This document shows, one piece after another, positions 1 through 9,370 of a DNA stretch of 64,000 bases (the stretch's first letter is position 1; each line of letters starts with the position of its first letter). Under the pieces are notes generated by a model. That model was not told the DNA's origin, did no database searches, and saw only the letters and a program-made list of their open reading frames with translations. Source of the DNA: Cadophora sp. MPI-SDFR-AT-0126 (lineage: Eukaryota > Ascomycota > Leotiomycetes > Helotiales > Ploettnerulaceae); the NCBI GenBank assembly GCA_020747065.1, contig JAGMVK010000028.1, positions 496,001 to 560,000 of the forward strand, given 5' to 3'. The translations under genes and the position numbers were made by a program.

Positions 1-1293
1 GATGGTATTGTATTATCAGCTACATATGCTCCGCAAATTTATTTTAAACGCTAAACTGGTAGGGATGGATCTAGGGAAGTCGCTTGCGCAAATGTGATCA
101 TTCAGACAAGAGACATGGTGATGAAGTGTCCGTTTCTGAGAACATCACCTAGAAGATCTCAACATCGACATCAGGTCTACAATCTCCATCCATAGTCTCA
201 TTGATATAATAGTTTCCAACAAGAATACAATCCAGCAGACTTTCCATTCGAACCCTCGATCCCGAGGAGAGTCCCACTCTTCTCAGATTCCACGAGCAAC
301 GAATACAGCACCGTTGTTTATCGCATATGTCGGAACAAGGCCAATGAGCTTCGAATATGTTACTCACATTTCGTCCATGATTGATGAAAATCAGAGTATA
401 GTAGAAAAGTAAAGCTCAGGAGGCACATATTGCACACCTCTGGGGAAAGCTCCAAGGAGCCGGTACAATTTTGATCCCAAGAAGACAAGTATGCACTGTA
501 AGTAGCTAGAGCAGGACACTATCCCGCCGCCCGGTCGAATCTTCCAGAGAATGATATAGCACTGTACAACGTTGCCCAGGGGATGTTGCCAGGACCTGTA
601 TTTCTCGAGCAAGTGCAATTCCTTGGACAAACATGTCATTGCACCAGGAATGCCACGGGACCAATCGCAGAGCTTGCCAGCGATCGTTTATCATATGGCG
701 AGGATACGTACCATAAGTCGATAATTTCATGTAACTTATGTGCTTATGTTTTTTTATCTTTTGGTCTAAGTTGAGCGCGGTTGAGATGCCCACCAACCAG
801 CACCAGGTGTGTCAGGATATAATTGTGCGTCTGTAGTGCGGGGGATGACCGATTCCAGCCACACACAATCAAGTGCATCAACCATCGGTGCAGCTTCACC
901 ATAGAGTTTCGAAATGAAAATATTCAATAAATGCGTTACATATGCATTTGAAGAAGAACGTCAGGAACAGGAACGAGCGTAACTCCTTATCTATGTGTCG
1001 TTAGGTCGAGATTTTTGAAGCAAAACAACGCTCGATGTTTAAGTGCCAAGTCCTGTGTGGACATTAATTCAACTTGTCACCAATTAGGGCAGATGGGCAC
1101 GACTTTGTCCTGAAAATGATGTTGGGTTAAGCAGGAGGAAGACATCTCGAGCGAGAATTTTATGACGTCTCAGCTCAAACGCCAACAAGGGTTCGCCCCA
1201 CTTCAGGATCTCTTCATCCTGACGGCACTCGCCATCGACCTGCATTCATCCTTCCCTTCGTGATCAAGTACTCCCTATCTCGCATATATCGCA
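1..1293. other. Intergenic / unassigned left edge
   Basis: I see no convincing gene here. Several short open frames exist on both strands (for example minus-strand frames at about 149-367 and 506-796), but none has a recognisable domain, a good start context or a consistent intron-exon model. The last 150 bases before 1294 would be the promoter and 5' leader of the SDR gene. Part of a minus-strand gene running off the left edge cannot be excluded. Confidence 0.4.
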
Positions 1294-2456
1294 ATGTCAA
1301 CAAAGCATATTCTCCTCACAGGAGCAAGCCGAGGCATCGGCCTTGCAATCGCACGGTTCTTGCTCAAGGAGAGCCACAAAGTTTTCCTCGTGGCTCGAAC
1401 GGCGGCGCCGATGGAAGCGTTGAAGAAGGAGTTTCCGGGACAGGTCGAGTTTCTAGCTGCTGATTTGGGGGATTTTGAGGTATGTGGAGACACAATTCTG
1501 GTGCTTGTAACGAGACGATCTTGTTGTTATTATGCGCTGCTTCCGGGGAGGGGTCTGTGGGAGTTACGTTGTGCTCGGAGGTGCGAGGGACCAAAGAAGC
1601 AAGTGCTCGAAATCGATGACATAAAAGCTGTCACAGTCATGATTCCAGAGATTATCATTGAGCCTCGTCGTTTTCTGTTGTGCCCTTTCGATTCGTGCCT
1701 ACACGTCGTGGATTCGATTCATTTGGCCCCTCCATAATCATTCCCTATAACTTACGCATTGCTCGCTCGAGAATCGGTAGATAACTTCAACCCAGGTCGG
1801 ACCAAAAGCTATCTCTCTAGCTCTTACCTCTTTCAATACTCTCGACGCCCTGATTCTCAACCACGGCACTCTGTCCCCAGTCAAGCGAATAGCAGATAGC
1901 ACACCCACCGAATGGCGCCAAGCGTACGACGTAAATTTCTTCAGCTTGGTTGGATTCGTAGGTACTCTCCATTGGCTTTCCATCCACCCTTCTAACAAAA
2001 CATAGATCCAACCCGCTCTCCCAGCTCTCCGTTCCAGCAAAGGAAGAGTAATTCTAACCTCATCAGGGGCATCCTCCAATACGTACTCAACATGGGGAGC
2101 TTACGGCTCGTCGAAAGCAGCACTAAACCATCTCGCTGGTACACTCGCTACTGAGGAGCCGCTCATCACAGTAGTTTCGGTGAGACCTGGTGTAGTTGAT
2201 ACAGACATGCAGGTTGAGGTGAGAGGTAATCATGCTGTGATGGACGAGAAAGACGCAGAGAAATTCAAGAGTCTGCACGAGGAGGGGAAGTTGCTGAAGC
2301 CTGAACAGCCAGGCAATGTCATTGCCAGGTTGGCTACTCAAGCAGAGAAGGAGTTAAGTGGGAGATTCCTGAGGTAGGTTTTCGAAACTTTGCTCAATGA
2401 CAGCTGCTGATAAGTGTAGTTGGAATGATAAGGAGCTGGCAGCATACCAGGACTGA
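1294..2456 (+). CDS. Short-chain dehydrogenase/reductase (SDR)
   Basis: Classical SDR-type NAD(P)-dependent oxidoreductase. I read four exons: 1294-1479, 1796-1957, 2006-2373 and 2420-2456, which sum to 250 residues in frame. The N-terminus carries the Rossmann glycine motif TGASRGIG (residues 9-16). The middle exon has NHG in place of the usual NNAG/NAG turn. Exon 3 holds the catalytic Ser (ILTSSGAS) and the YGSSK motif (Tyr-x3-Lys), followed by SVRPGVVDTDM, typical of the segment after the catalytic site. The first intron (316 nt) is long for this genome; the others are 46-49 nt with GTAGGT-like donors. The domain layout resembles the yeast YIR035C/Irc24-like sepiapterin/benzil-reductase branch of SDRs. 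The physiological substrate cannot be told from sequence. Cytosolic location is inferred because no targeting signal is visible. Confidence 0.85.
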
Positions 2457-2723
2457 TGCAACTTAACATAAGCTGAATCAGTGATTGAGGTCTGCAATGT
2501 AGATATTGTATGATCTCACACTTCGAATCCGAATGTCCCACTATTTTTGAAGACCTGCTTGGTCTTGGTTGCTGAAAACTTTCCAGCTTGGTTCATTATT
2601 TTCATATGTATCTTCTAAGCCATTTGCAAGTGCAGCTGACTGCCTCTTGGACAAAAAATCCAATAACCCATTATTTTTACAATGGCCAAATTCCTTCAGC
2701 CCTCACTCATCCACGCCTCCTCC

Positions 2724-3530
2724 TTACCCCAACAATATCCCTCCTTCCTGGAAATTAAACAAATAATAAGTAATCACCCTTCCCTCTCTTCTGTCCAGCC
2801 TTCCTCCCATCCATATACTCACCCCCTCCCACCCTACCCCCTCCTCCAACACTAAGATCCCTTGCCCCTGTCTTTCCAACACCTTCGTCATCAAAACCAC
2901 CCACCTCCCCGTCCTACCAATAATCCCTCTCAAATGCTCCGGCAATCTCGGCTCCCACTCTTTCTGGAAGATATGTCGTGAGAGCGAACACGTGTGCAGG
3001 AGTGGTACGATGGGGAAGAAGATCTTGTTGGAGGGGTTCGAGGAAGGGATTGGGTCCGAGAGGGAGAAGAAGGGTGAGAGCGTTTTGGAGGAGAATGTTT
3101 GCGGTGGTGGCACCTGGAATGTGGGCTTCGTTGGTGGTGGGTTGGCAATCGAGTCCGAGTCTGGAGGTGCGGTGGTAGATGTGGATGTAGATGAGGGTGT
3201 GAGGCGGTGCGAGGAAATGATGCCGTAATTTGTTTTGTGGATTAATGGTGCTTGTGCTGCATAAGTCCAGATTTGGACTTGGAGTTCGTTGGGAAGGAGG
3301 CTGAAGTGATGGAATGTTGGGCCAATGTTTTCAGTGGAGTCTTGCTTGCTTTTGGACAGGACAAGAGATTTGAGCTTGGTTGTGAGGCTAGATAGTCTTG
3401 ATGTGCTAGAAGTTGGTGACTGGTTTGACTGCGGTTTGGCATGTATCCATCGGGCTGCTTCTTTCATGTATTTAGTATCATCGTCTCGGGTCTTTGTGCT
3501 GTTTTTGATGTTGTCGTCTGGACTCATCAT
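2724..3530 (-). CDS. 2EXR-domain protein (F-box-like fungal family)
   Basis: Single-exon frame of 268 residues. The first 70 residues are polar and Ser/Thr/Lys-rich. Residues about 70-90 read FHHFSLLPNELQVQIWTYAA, the signature start of the fungal 2EXR family (F-box-like: F..F..LP.EL...IW..A). The rest alternates low-complexity Ser/Thr/Pro stretches with a block rich in Trp, Arg and Gly. 2EXR proteins are greatly expanded in filamentous ascomycetes and their function is mostly unknown; a role as substrate adaptor by analogy with F-box proteins is inference. The C-terminal end reads into simple sequence and an unseen 3' intron is possible. The gene converges with the upstream SDR (about 270 bp apart). 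Confidence 0.7.
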   Translation of the reverse strand: MMSPDDNIKNSTKTRDDDTKYMKEAARWIHAKPQSNQSPTSSTSRLSSLTTKLKSLVLSKSKQDSTENIGPTFHHFSLLPNELQVQIWTYAAQAPLIHKTNYGIISSHRLTPSSTSTSTTAPPDSDSIANPPPTKPTFQVPPPQTFSSKTLSPFFSLSDPIPSSNPSNKIFFPIVPLLHTCSLSRHIFQKEWEPRLPEHLRGIIGRTGRWVVLMTKVLERQGQGILVLEEGVGWEGVSIWMGGRLDRREGRVITYYLFNFQEGGILLG

Positions 3531-4021
3531 TGTGACTTCTAAGCGAATGTAGGACCAGATAATGGATTTTTGAGGACTTGCAAAATCAATGTAATTACGT
3601 TTGGTAATTGATTGAAAGGTTGTTTTGAAGAATTATCTATATTATTCAGACTTACGAAGGATATGTCGAGTTATAAATGTGTCATGAGTAATGCTGACCT
3701 CCATGAGGTGCGGAAGGTTGCATTGGCGGCCTGAAATCAGGCATCAACTACCCTGATTACGTGTTGGACCAGACATGTTCCCATGTTCATCTACATGCAT
3801 TTCAGGGTCAAACTCAATCAGTCACCATCAATAATTTCATAGACCGGGTCATCTTTCCAATGTCCGAGATGCTGTATCAAGCGCATTTACGTGGCATGTG
3901 TATTTGAAGTGGGGAGGGTTTGGGTTCGCTTGTTCATTACACAAGTAACACCAGCGGCTGAGCTCTTCTCTCATTCCATTTTGTATGAATTTCTCGCATG
4001 ATATTATGAGATAGGTCCATT
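3531..4021. other. Intergenic, 491 bp
   Basis: Lies between the start of the 2EXR gene and the stop of the next minus-strand gene. It should hold the 2EXR promoter and the other gene's 3' end. I see no further coding or structured element. Confidence 0.5.
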
Positions 4022-6128
4022 TCAGGTCATGTTCTTAGAGGCCTGGAAGACAGCAACTCCACCTGCATATATCGTGAAAACAAGAGTAGCAATCGCAACC
4101 GAGTCCTGAACGCTATACTTTTTCCAGAGGCACAACGTCAACGCAAGAATACAACCAGCAAGGAAAGAGAAATATGTGAGAGTCAAAATCTTCTTCATAT
4201 CCCACCCTTCAGCAAATTCTAAACCCCATCCAGGCGAGAGCCCCTTTTCAGGACAAGCTGTCAGTGCATTTCTCATCCTCTTTGGTATCCTCTTCAGACA
4301 AGGAGGTTGTGTCAATGCTGAGGCAGGACACTCTACGAAATGCTTCAGTGTATTTGAGCCAACTGGTGGCTTGAGCATACATTTTTCGTGCAGGTATTCG
4401 TGATCGGCCGACGGGACGGCATTGCGTTCTCTAATATCGACATGCGATTCGCTGTACATTTCGAAATGCACGAAAAAGATATCTCGGAGCGACCAGAGGG
4501 AGAGAAAGGTCCACCATTTATTTCGAGAACCGAAATATTTTTCGTGGAGGAGGGAAAATAATTGCCTGTCGGAAACGATATCATGGACTGTGGGTTGTTT
4601 GAGTCCTATCCTGGATGATCCAATACTGTTGTTGACGCAAAGAAGGACGAAAAGCTTTGTGTCTGTAATAGTTGGTGTTGGAATCGAAGGGTTTTCGGGC
4701 CGTTGTCTTGTTTCAAACGAAGGGAGACCTGTTTCTGCTAACTGAGGCTGCCGAGCCCAGAAAGTCGCTGCCAACATTGAGAGCATCGCTGGAAGAGATG
4801 AGAAGTATCGGACAATAGCACGTCCCTTTTCGGCGAGTCCCCCGCGTTGCTTTCTTCCGGTACGTTGAAGCTTTCGCAGTTGTCGTTCAAAGTCCTTAGC
4901 AGCCCCTGGTTTCAATTCTTCGTAGATATCGACAATGGATGATCCACAGCCCTGGTTTGTTGGTCAATCAAAGGCTGACTTTCGTTTCCCCACGTGATAA
5001 GCTGCCACTTACGCATTTCCAGTGCACCCGCTTGATTCCATGCTCAAGCTTGGGGGTGTGATACCATCGTCTCTTTATCGTCGACAAGGGCCAAGATGAA
5101 GTGCGACTCTCAACGTTCTGGGAGAGCCTCTCCTCGTACATTTCTTGAACCATTGTCATCGAATCTAAGCCTGGAAATGGCAAAGGCTCGAGTAATTGCT
5201 GTGTCAACAGTAGCGACAGCTCAGACCTCAAGTTTTCGAAAGCGTTCGAGTGGAGGATGAAGGAACCCAAATCTTTCATATCCGCTGTACCATCCTCTTC
5301 CTCACTGAAATTCGAATCTGATGATTGTTCCCAGGCTTGAGGGACGGCGTTTTGCTTCTCCTTGAATAATTTCCGCGTGGCATTTAGCTCATCACAGATG
5401 AGATGGGCCGCATTTCTTGAGCGAAGTTTGACGAATTTGGCAGCCTGCCTCTCACGGATGTTTTTCGCTTCTTGGAAAAGTTCGGCTGAGAAAGAACGCA
5501 GGCATCTTCTCAGCTTCCTTTCGAATCGTTCAAGTGAGATGACTCCAACGATTGCGAAACAGGTCGGTTGAAGAATTTCGTCCTCGAAGACAAGCTTTGA
5601 AAATTGCTCTGTGTGTGCTTGGGAAACACCAACGGAAGATTGAGACGAGCCGCTGACAATAGACGAAAATGTGGTGTCTGCGAAAGAAATCACAGATGAA
5701 GACCTGGATAAAGCGGTGATCTCATGTTGGTGGTGCAGAGGTGCCGTCTGATTTGAGGCTGCTGGCATGTTGTCCATGCTATCTTGTGGTATGTCGAGAA
5801 AAGACTTCCAGAGTTTAAGGTCTTCCTCCACACTTGCCGTCAAATGGGTAGCTGGTTCTTGAAGGCTGCCGCTATTTGCATATTCGCCTCCCACGTGCCT
5901 GGTTATTGATACATCTCCTGTTACTCCGGTATGTTGATTCTCCCGTGCTGCATCAACATCCACACGTGAAGGCGGGCCATGAATGGGTAATTCGGATGAT
6001 GTACTTGTCTCATTCTGAACAAGCTGAGCAGCATTACAACCGCCGCATCTTCTAGGTGCAACATAAGGACTGTTCCAATCACCACATTCGCGACAGGTCC
6101 ACCATCCTGCAACAGGAGGAGCCGACAT
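4022..6128 (-). CDS. RanBP2-type zinc finger protein with C-terminal membrane anchor
   Basis: Two exons, 6128-5013 and 4951-4022, joined across a 61-nt GT-AG intron; 681 residues. Residues about 9-33 (WWTCRECGDWNSPY...CGGCNAAQ) have the W-x-C-x2-C-x10-C-x2-C spacing of a RanBP2-type zinc ribbon. The middle is Ser/Gln-rich and probably disordered, followed by a charged helical stretch. The splice joins VHWKC to GCGSSIVDIYEEL, restoring a second CxC motif (WKCGCG...YEEL) seen in a widespread uncharacterised fungal family. Near the C-terminus several cysteines precede two hydrophobic helices (ILTLTYFSFLAGCILALTLC and VAIATLVFTIYAGGVAVF), so the protein is probably membrane-anchored with the zinc finger in the cytosol. 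No enzymatic motif is visible and the function is unknown. Confidence 0.8.
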
Positions 6129-6627
6129 ATCTCAAGGAGATGACGTTGGTCAAAGTACAAGATAAGAGAGTATCTGAAAAGGAAAATATTAATATTGGAG
6201 AAATTAGGAAAGTATGATGAAGTCTAATATTTCAGCTCAGCCTCGCGGTGCTGTTCTGTTCACGAAGATGAAACTTGGCCAATTCATTTTGTAACTTTAC
6301 GAGAATGCCTCATGAACAAGTCAAATCTGCCTTGCGGCCTTGCGATCCAAGAAGATGGGCTTAGTGAGGCATTCTTACATCGAAAAATTCCAAGGCTGAG
6401 ATGACTTCGTTGGGTGAAGTTTATTATTGAGGAAGAAATTTCTACGAGAAGACCACAGTTGTGAGAAATGGAGTTCACGGACCGAGCCTGACGCAACAGA
6501 GCCAAGAAGAGCGTGCCACAGTGCCCACTTTTGCTTCTCCAATGTCACGCTACCAACTCACGAGATTTCTATTTCTCGTATTATTCAACATAAGAAAATT
6601 TTTGACAGAACACATCATCGTGTCATA
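6129..6627. other. Intergenic, 499 bp upstream of tRNA-like gene
   Basis: Promoter side of the minus-strand zinc-finger gene. Short frames occur on both strands but none is supported. AT content rises toward the tRNA-like gene at 6628. Confidence 0.4.
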
Positions 6628-6764
6628 GCTTCTGTGGTCCAATGGTTAGGAGTCAGTACCCTTCTCACTCGGTCACTCAAGCAATCACTGACCCTTCGCA
6701 GTTCCACCCTTCCAGACATACTGTCAAGCAAGGTGGAGGTTCGTGTTCGATTCACGGCAGTTGC
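6628..6764 (+). tRNA. tRNA-Gly(TCC)-like gene with two insertions
   Basis: Read continuously, this is not a tRNA. With 6652-6701 and 6715-6730 removed it folds. The acceptor strand 6628-6634 pairs with 6758-6764 except for two adjacent T-T mismatches (positions 3 and 4). The D-arm is GTCC-AATGGTTA-GGAT. The anticodon stem CCACC (6704-6708) pairs perfectly with GGTGG (6732-6736) around loop CTTCCA|A, so the anticodon is TCC. The variable loop is AGGT. The T-arm is TCGTG-TTCGATT-CACGG with a good B box. The CCACC-CTTCCAA-GGTGG arm matches the arm I recall for yeast tRNA-Gly(TCC). The 16-nt second insertion sits at 37/38, the usual place for a nuclear tRNA intron. A T8 run lies 11 nt downstream. 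The acceptor mismatches leave open that this is a pseudogene. Confidence 0.55.
6652..6701 (+). other. GT-AG intron-like insertion in the D-arm of tRNA-Gly-like gene
   Basis: A 50-nt segment between tRNA positions 24 and 25. It starts GTCAGT, contains CTGAC (6688-6692, branch-like, matching CTRAC) and ends TTCGCAG. Removing it makes the D-stem (10-25, 11-24, 12-23, 13-22) and the anticodon stem fall into register. These are spliceosomal signals, not those of a canonical eukaryotic tRNA intron, which sits at 37/38. Splicing is inference. Confidence 0.5.
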
Positions 6765-6775
6765 AACCTTCTCTA

Positions 6776-6783
6776 TTTTTTTT
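6776..6783 (+). terminator. RNA polymerase III T-run terminator
   Basis: Run of eight T residues starting 11 nt after the 3' end of the tRNA-Gly-like gene, the typical Pol III stop position. It supports this locus having been a genuine Pol III unit. Confidence 0.6.
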
Positions 6784-7815
6784 CGATTTTTCTCCGTTGA
6801 AATCTGTTGCTCTAGATAATCTTGGTGGGTTGCTCGATAAAAGGAGGGGCACAGTGGCATGCCACATGCTTTGACAAGCTTTTGGCGGGGTGTGCTTTAG
6901 GGCTTTGGAAGTGGGGTCCTCAGTCACTGGTCAATTGGTCGCATGGAACATTTCTCAATTACGAACTACTACTTTAAAATGAAGAACCTAATGTTATATT
7001 GGACTTTGTAGCTTAACTATCAGATGTGACCTACAGTCCTTACTTTTATTCGATTCATTGTTTAGATATCGTCAAGTGACTGTATGCCCCTGAAGTGAGC
7101 CAAAGCCCCATTTTGGAGAAAGACGTCGCCTTCGGTATATTCTCAGTAGGTTCATAAATTGGCTGGAACTTATATAGATACTTCATAAGAAGATTGAGAC
7201 GCTGAGTAGAAGTTCCATACACATTAGCTGCGATTTGCAGGGTTTTTCTCGTTGTTTCTTCGGTATGACTTTGCAAGTACTCGAGCATTTTTGAGTATTC
7301 TAGATAGTAGATACTTCACACATTCCTTGAATTTGGACATTGTTGAAATAAACAAGAGGTCGTCTGTTTCTAGCATTTCAAGCCGATTGCCAACGCTTGC
7401 TGGGTAGCATCCAAGAGAAAGGACTGTGGGAGTAAAAGTCGCATCAAGATCATTCGTAGCTCACAGATCTGGGAGAAATTCTATATGTTTCGGCGTAAGT
7501 ACCTCGGAGATCTATGAGTCTCACTTGCAATCAGAAAATCACTCCCCTCACAAGCAAAGGAAGGCACACTCTTCCCTTGAGTCCCAGAACTTGACAGCCC
7601 TACCAACCGACCATATTCTGATCTTACTTAGCATACTCATAAGGATGCCTGATTCCCAATCCTTTGATCCACATGTCCTAACCCACCACTCATCCCTCAC
7701 CTCGTCCGATTTTCTCCTTCTCCACAATAGTCATCTCTCCAGCCCACAACACAATCCTAAAAATTCCCATCAACAACCCCCCGAAATAAGCACTTCCCAA
7801 ACTAATCCCGTGACA
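6784..7815. other. Intergenic between the two tRNA-like genes
   Basis: About 1 kb, moderately AT-rich. Open frames here are short and lack recognisable domains. I see no protein-coding gene. Confidence 0.4.
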
Positions 7816-7994
7816 GGTGGTGTGGTGGTAAGCATCCTTCCTTCCCTCAATAATCTCCCTCTCATAATTCAATCAAAACAACAACTAACAGACTCTCTCA
7901 GTAATGGTAGCACGTGACGTTGTGGTTTTCCTCCTTCAGGGAATTCTCATGCTGATTGGCCCGTTTCAATCTGGGTTCGATTCCCAGCACCGCC
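7816..7994 (+). tRNA. tRNA-His(GTG)-like gene with two insertions
   Basis: A clear T-arm (CTGGG-TTCGATT-CCCAG, 7971-7987, strong B box) is followed by CACCGCC (7988-7994). This pairs fully, with one G-T wobble, with GGTGGTG at 7816-7822. Positions 8-12 (TGGTG, 7823-7827) continue directly into a GTAAGC sequence. Removing 7828-7901 joins them to TAATGGTAGCAC, giving a perfect D-arm. The anticodon region GTGACGTTGTGG resembles the yeast tRNA-His arm; stem TGACG pairs with CGTTT after removing 7926-7960 at the canonical 37/38 site, leaving one mismatch (27-43) and one wobble. The discriminator base would be A73 and the anticodon GTG. The nearest T-run (T6) is about 80 nt downstream, weaker than for the first gene. 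It could be a pseudogene. Confidence 0.5.
7828..7901 (+). other. GT-AG intron-like insertion in the D-stem of tRNA-His-like gene
   Basis: A 74-nt segment between tRNA positions 12 and 13. It begins GTAAGC, has a perfect fungal branch site CTAAC (7885-7889) and ends CTCTCTCAG. All three signals match the spliceosomal introns in neighbouring protein genes. It splits the internal A box, so the unspliced gene would have a disrupted Pol III promoter. Removal restores both acceptor pairing and the D-stem. Confidence 0.5.
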
Positions 7995-8351
7995 AAGATC
8001 TCCTACTGTACAGACAGTCAGTAGTACTTGGGCTTGAAAGTCTAGGTGGTTCAATTCCATCATATGTGTCATACTCTTTTTTGTCGTCTTGTGGAGTGGA
8101 TACTGAATGAGGGTATAGCTTTTTTAACCGATGCTATAGAATCGCTTGCCTGTGAAGTACTAGCCACAACTATTCAACTGCATACAATCTCAATTACTGG
8201 CAGAAGAAGTGAAAATTACTAGATACGAATAAGCTTCATAAGGCCTAGCAATTTTTTAGAAGATATAGCCAATCATGTGATTTCCCTCCTAAGTCTACCC
8301 CACCTTAGGACTTACACTCAAAATACAATATCTACATCACATCTATAGTTC
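7995..8351. other. Intergenic, 357 bp
   Basis: Holds a T6 run at about 8077 that could end the tRNA-His-like transcript, and presumably the GNAT promoter. An isolated B-box-like GGTTCAATTCC near 8048 has no matching 5' half. Nothing else seen. Confidence 0.4.
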
Positions 8352-9370
8352 ATGATCTCATTTACTACCTCTTTCCAGCCTACCGAAGCCCCCAACCGCA
8401 ATACCACTCCAATGCCACTCTACTCAGCCGACTCCCCCCGCCTCTGGCTACAACCCCTCAACCTAGCCGACCACCTCCAAGATTACTTCGAGATCATGTC
8501 TTCACCCGACTCAATGCTCTGGTCGTAAGTTCTTTCTCCCTCCCTTTCTCATCCTCATTCTCAATCTTCACCACCGGTAATACTGTAAACACTCTCTCAA
8601 TTTCAAGATCGAACTCCAGCTCCCGCTCTGGGATTAACCTCAATCAGTCGCAGCGCCCCTCACACCTCACTCGAAGAAACTCGGCGCTTGATGCTGGACA
8701 GTCTCCCCACGCCAGAGAAGCCATGGAATAAAAGATGGACGATCGTGCTCAAACCGCCTAGCCGTCACCCTCCCCTTCCCACAACCCCAATCTCAGAACT
8801 ACAACCAGAATCGGAATCAGAACCAAAATCGGAATCAGAAAGAGAAATTCCAATACCGGATGGGAGCGAGGTAGAAATGGAAAAAGAGAAGGGCAAGGCG
8901 AAGATGATAGGCATCATCGGAACACCCAGGAAGGGCGAACTGGCGTATAAGGTCCACCCGGCTTACTGGGGGAAGGGGTATATGTCCGAGGCGCTGAGTA
9001 TGTTTTTGGACATGTTTTGGGGGGATGGGGGTACGTTTGCTTCATCTCATTTCCATTTCATTTCTATCTCATTTTTCAAATTCTAAATTTCCAATTCTTC
9101 CAAACACAGTTTGAATCTCAAGCACGTTCTATTTCATATATGATGAAGTTTTGGCTGGCTGACTTACCTATACAAGTAGAAGACAAACCTCTCACAAGGC
9201 TAACAGCAGGCGCCGATCCAGAGAATATCGGAAGTATAAGAGTATTAGAGAAAGCTGGTTTCACCAAGGGGGAATACGTGAAGGATTTCCATGTTAGGGG
9301 TGTGAATGACGGGAGCGGGGTGATGAGTGATATGCAGTTTTTCGTTTTGGAGAGGCCGCCGGTGAGATGA
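8352..9370 (+). CDS. GNAT-family N-acetyltransferase
   Basis: Three exons (8352-8524, 8648-9030, 9180-9370) sum in frame to 248 residues. The N-terminus reads SPRLWLQPLNLADH then MSSPDSMLWSRSAPHTSLEETRRLM, the usual first strand and helix of RimJ/Rim-like acetyltransferases. IGIIGTPRKGELAYKVHPAYWGKGYMSEAL is the beta4-alpha3 block with the acetyl-CoA pyrophosphate loop (WGKGYMSEA). The last exon has the closing motif AGADPENIGSIRVLEKAGF. An acidic, Ser/Glu/Lys-rich insert (ESESEPKSESERE and following, about residues 96-130) separates the first strands from the CoA motif and is probably a disordered loop. The acetyl acceptor is unknown. The first intron overlaps a CT-rich tract. Confidence 0.85.

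Noticed and set aside
1..800. Short minus-strand frames with Trp/Cys-containing stretches near the left edge
   Set aside because: They cannot be chained by plausible introns into a recognised protein family.
8031..8070. Second B-box-like sequence GGTTCAATTCC downstream of tRNA-His-like gene
   Set aside because: The T-arm-like stem is fair, but no upstream sequence pairs with the following seven bases and no A box or D-arm is visible.
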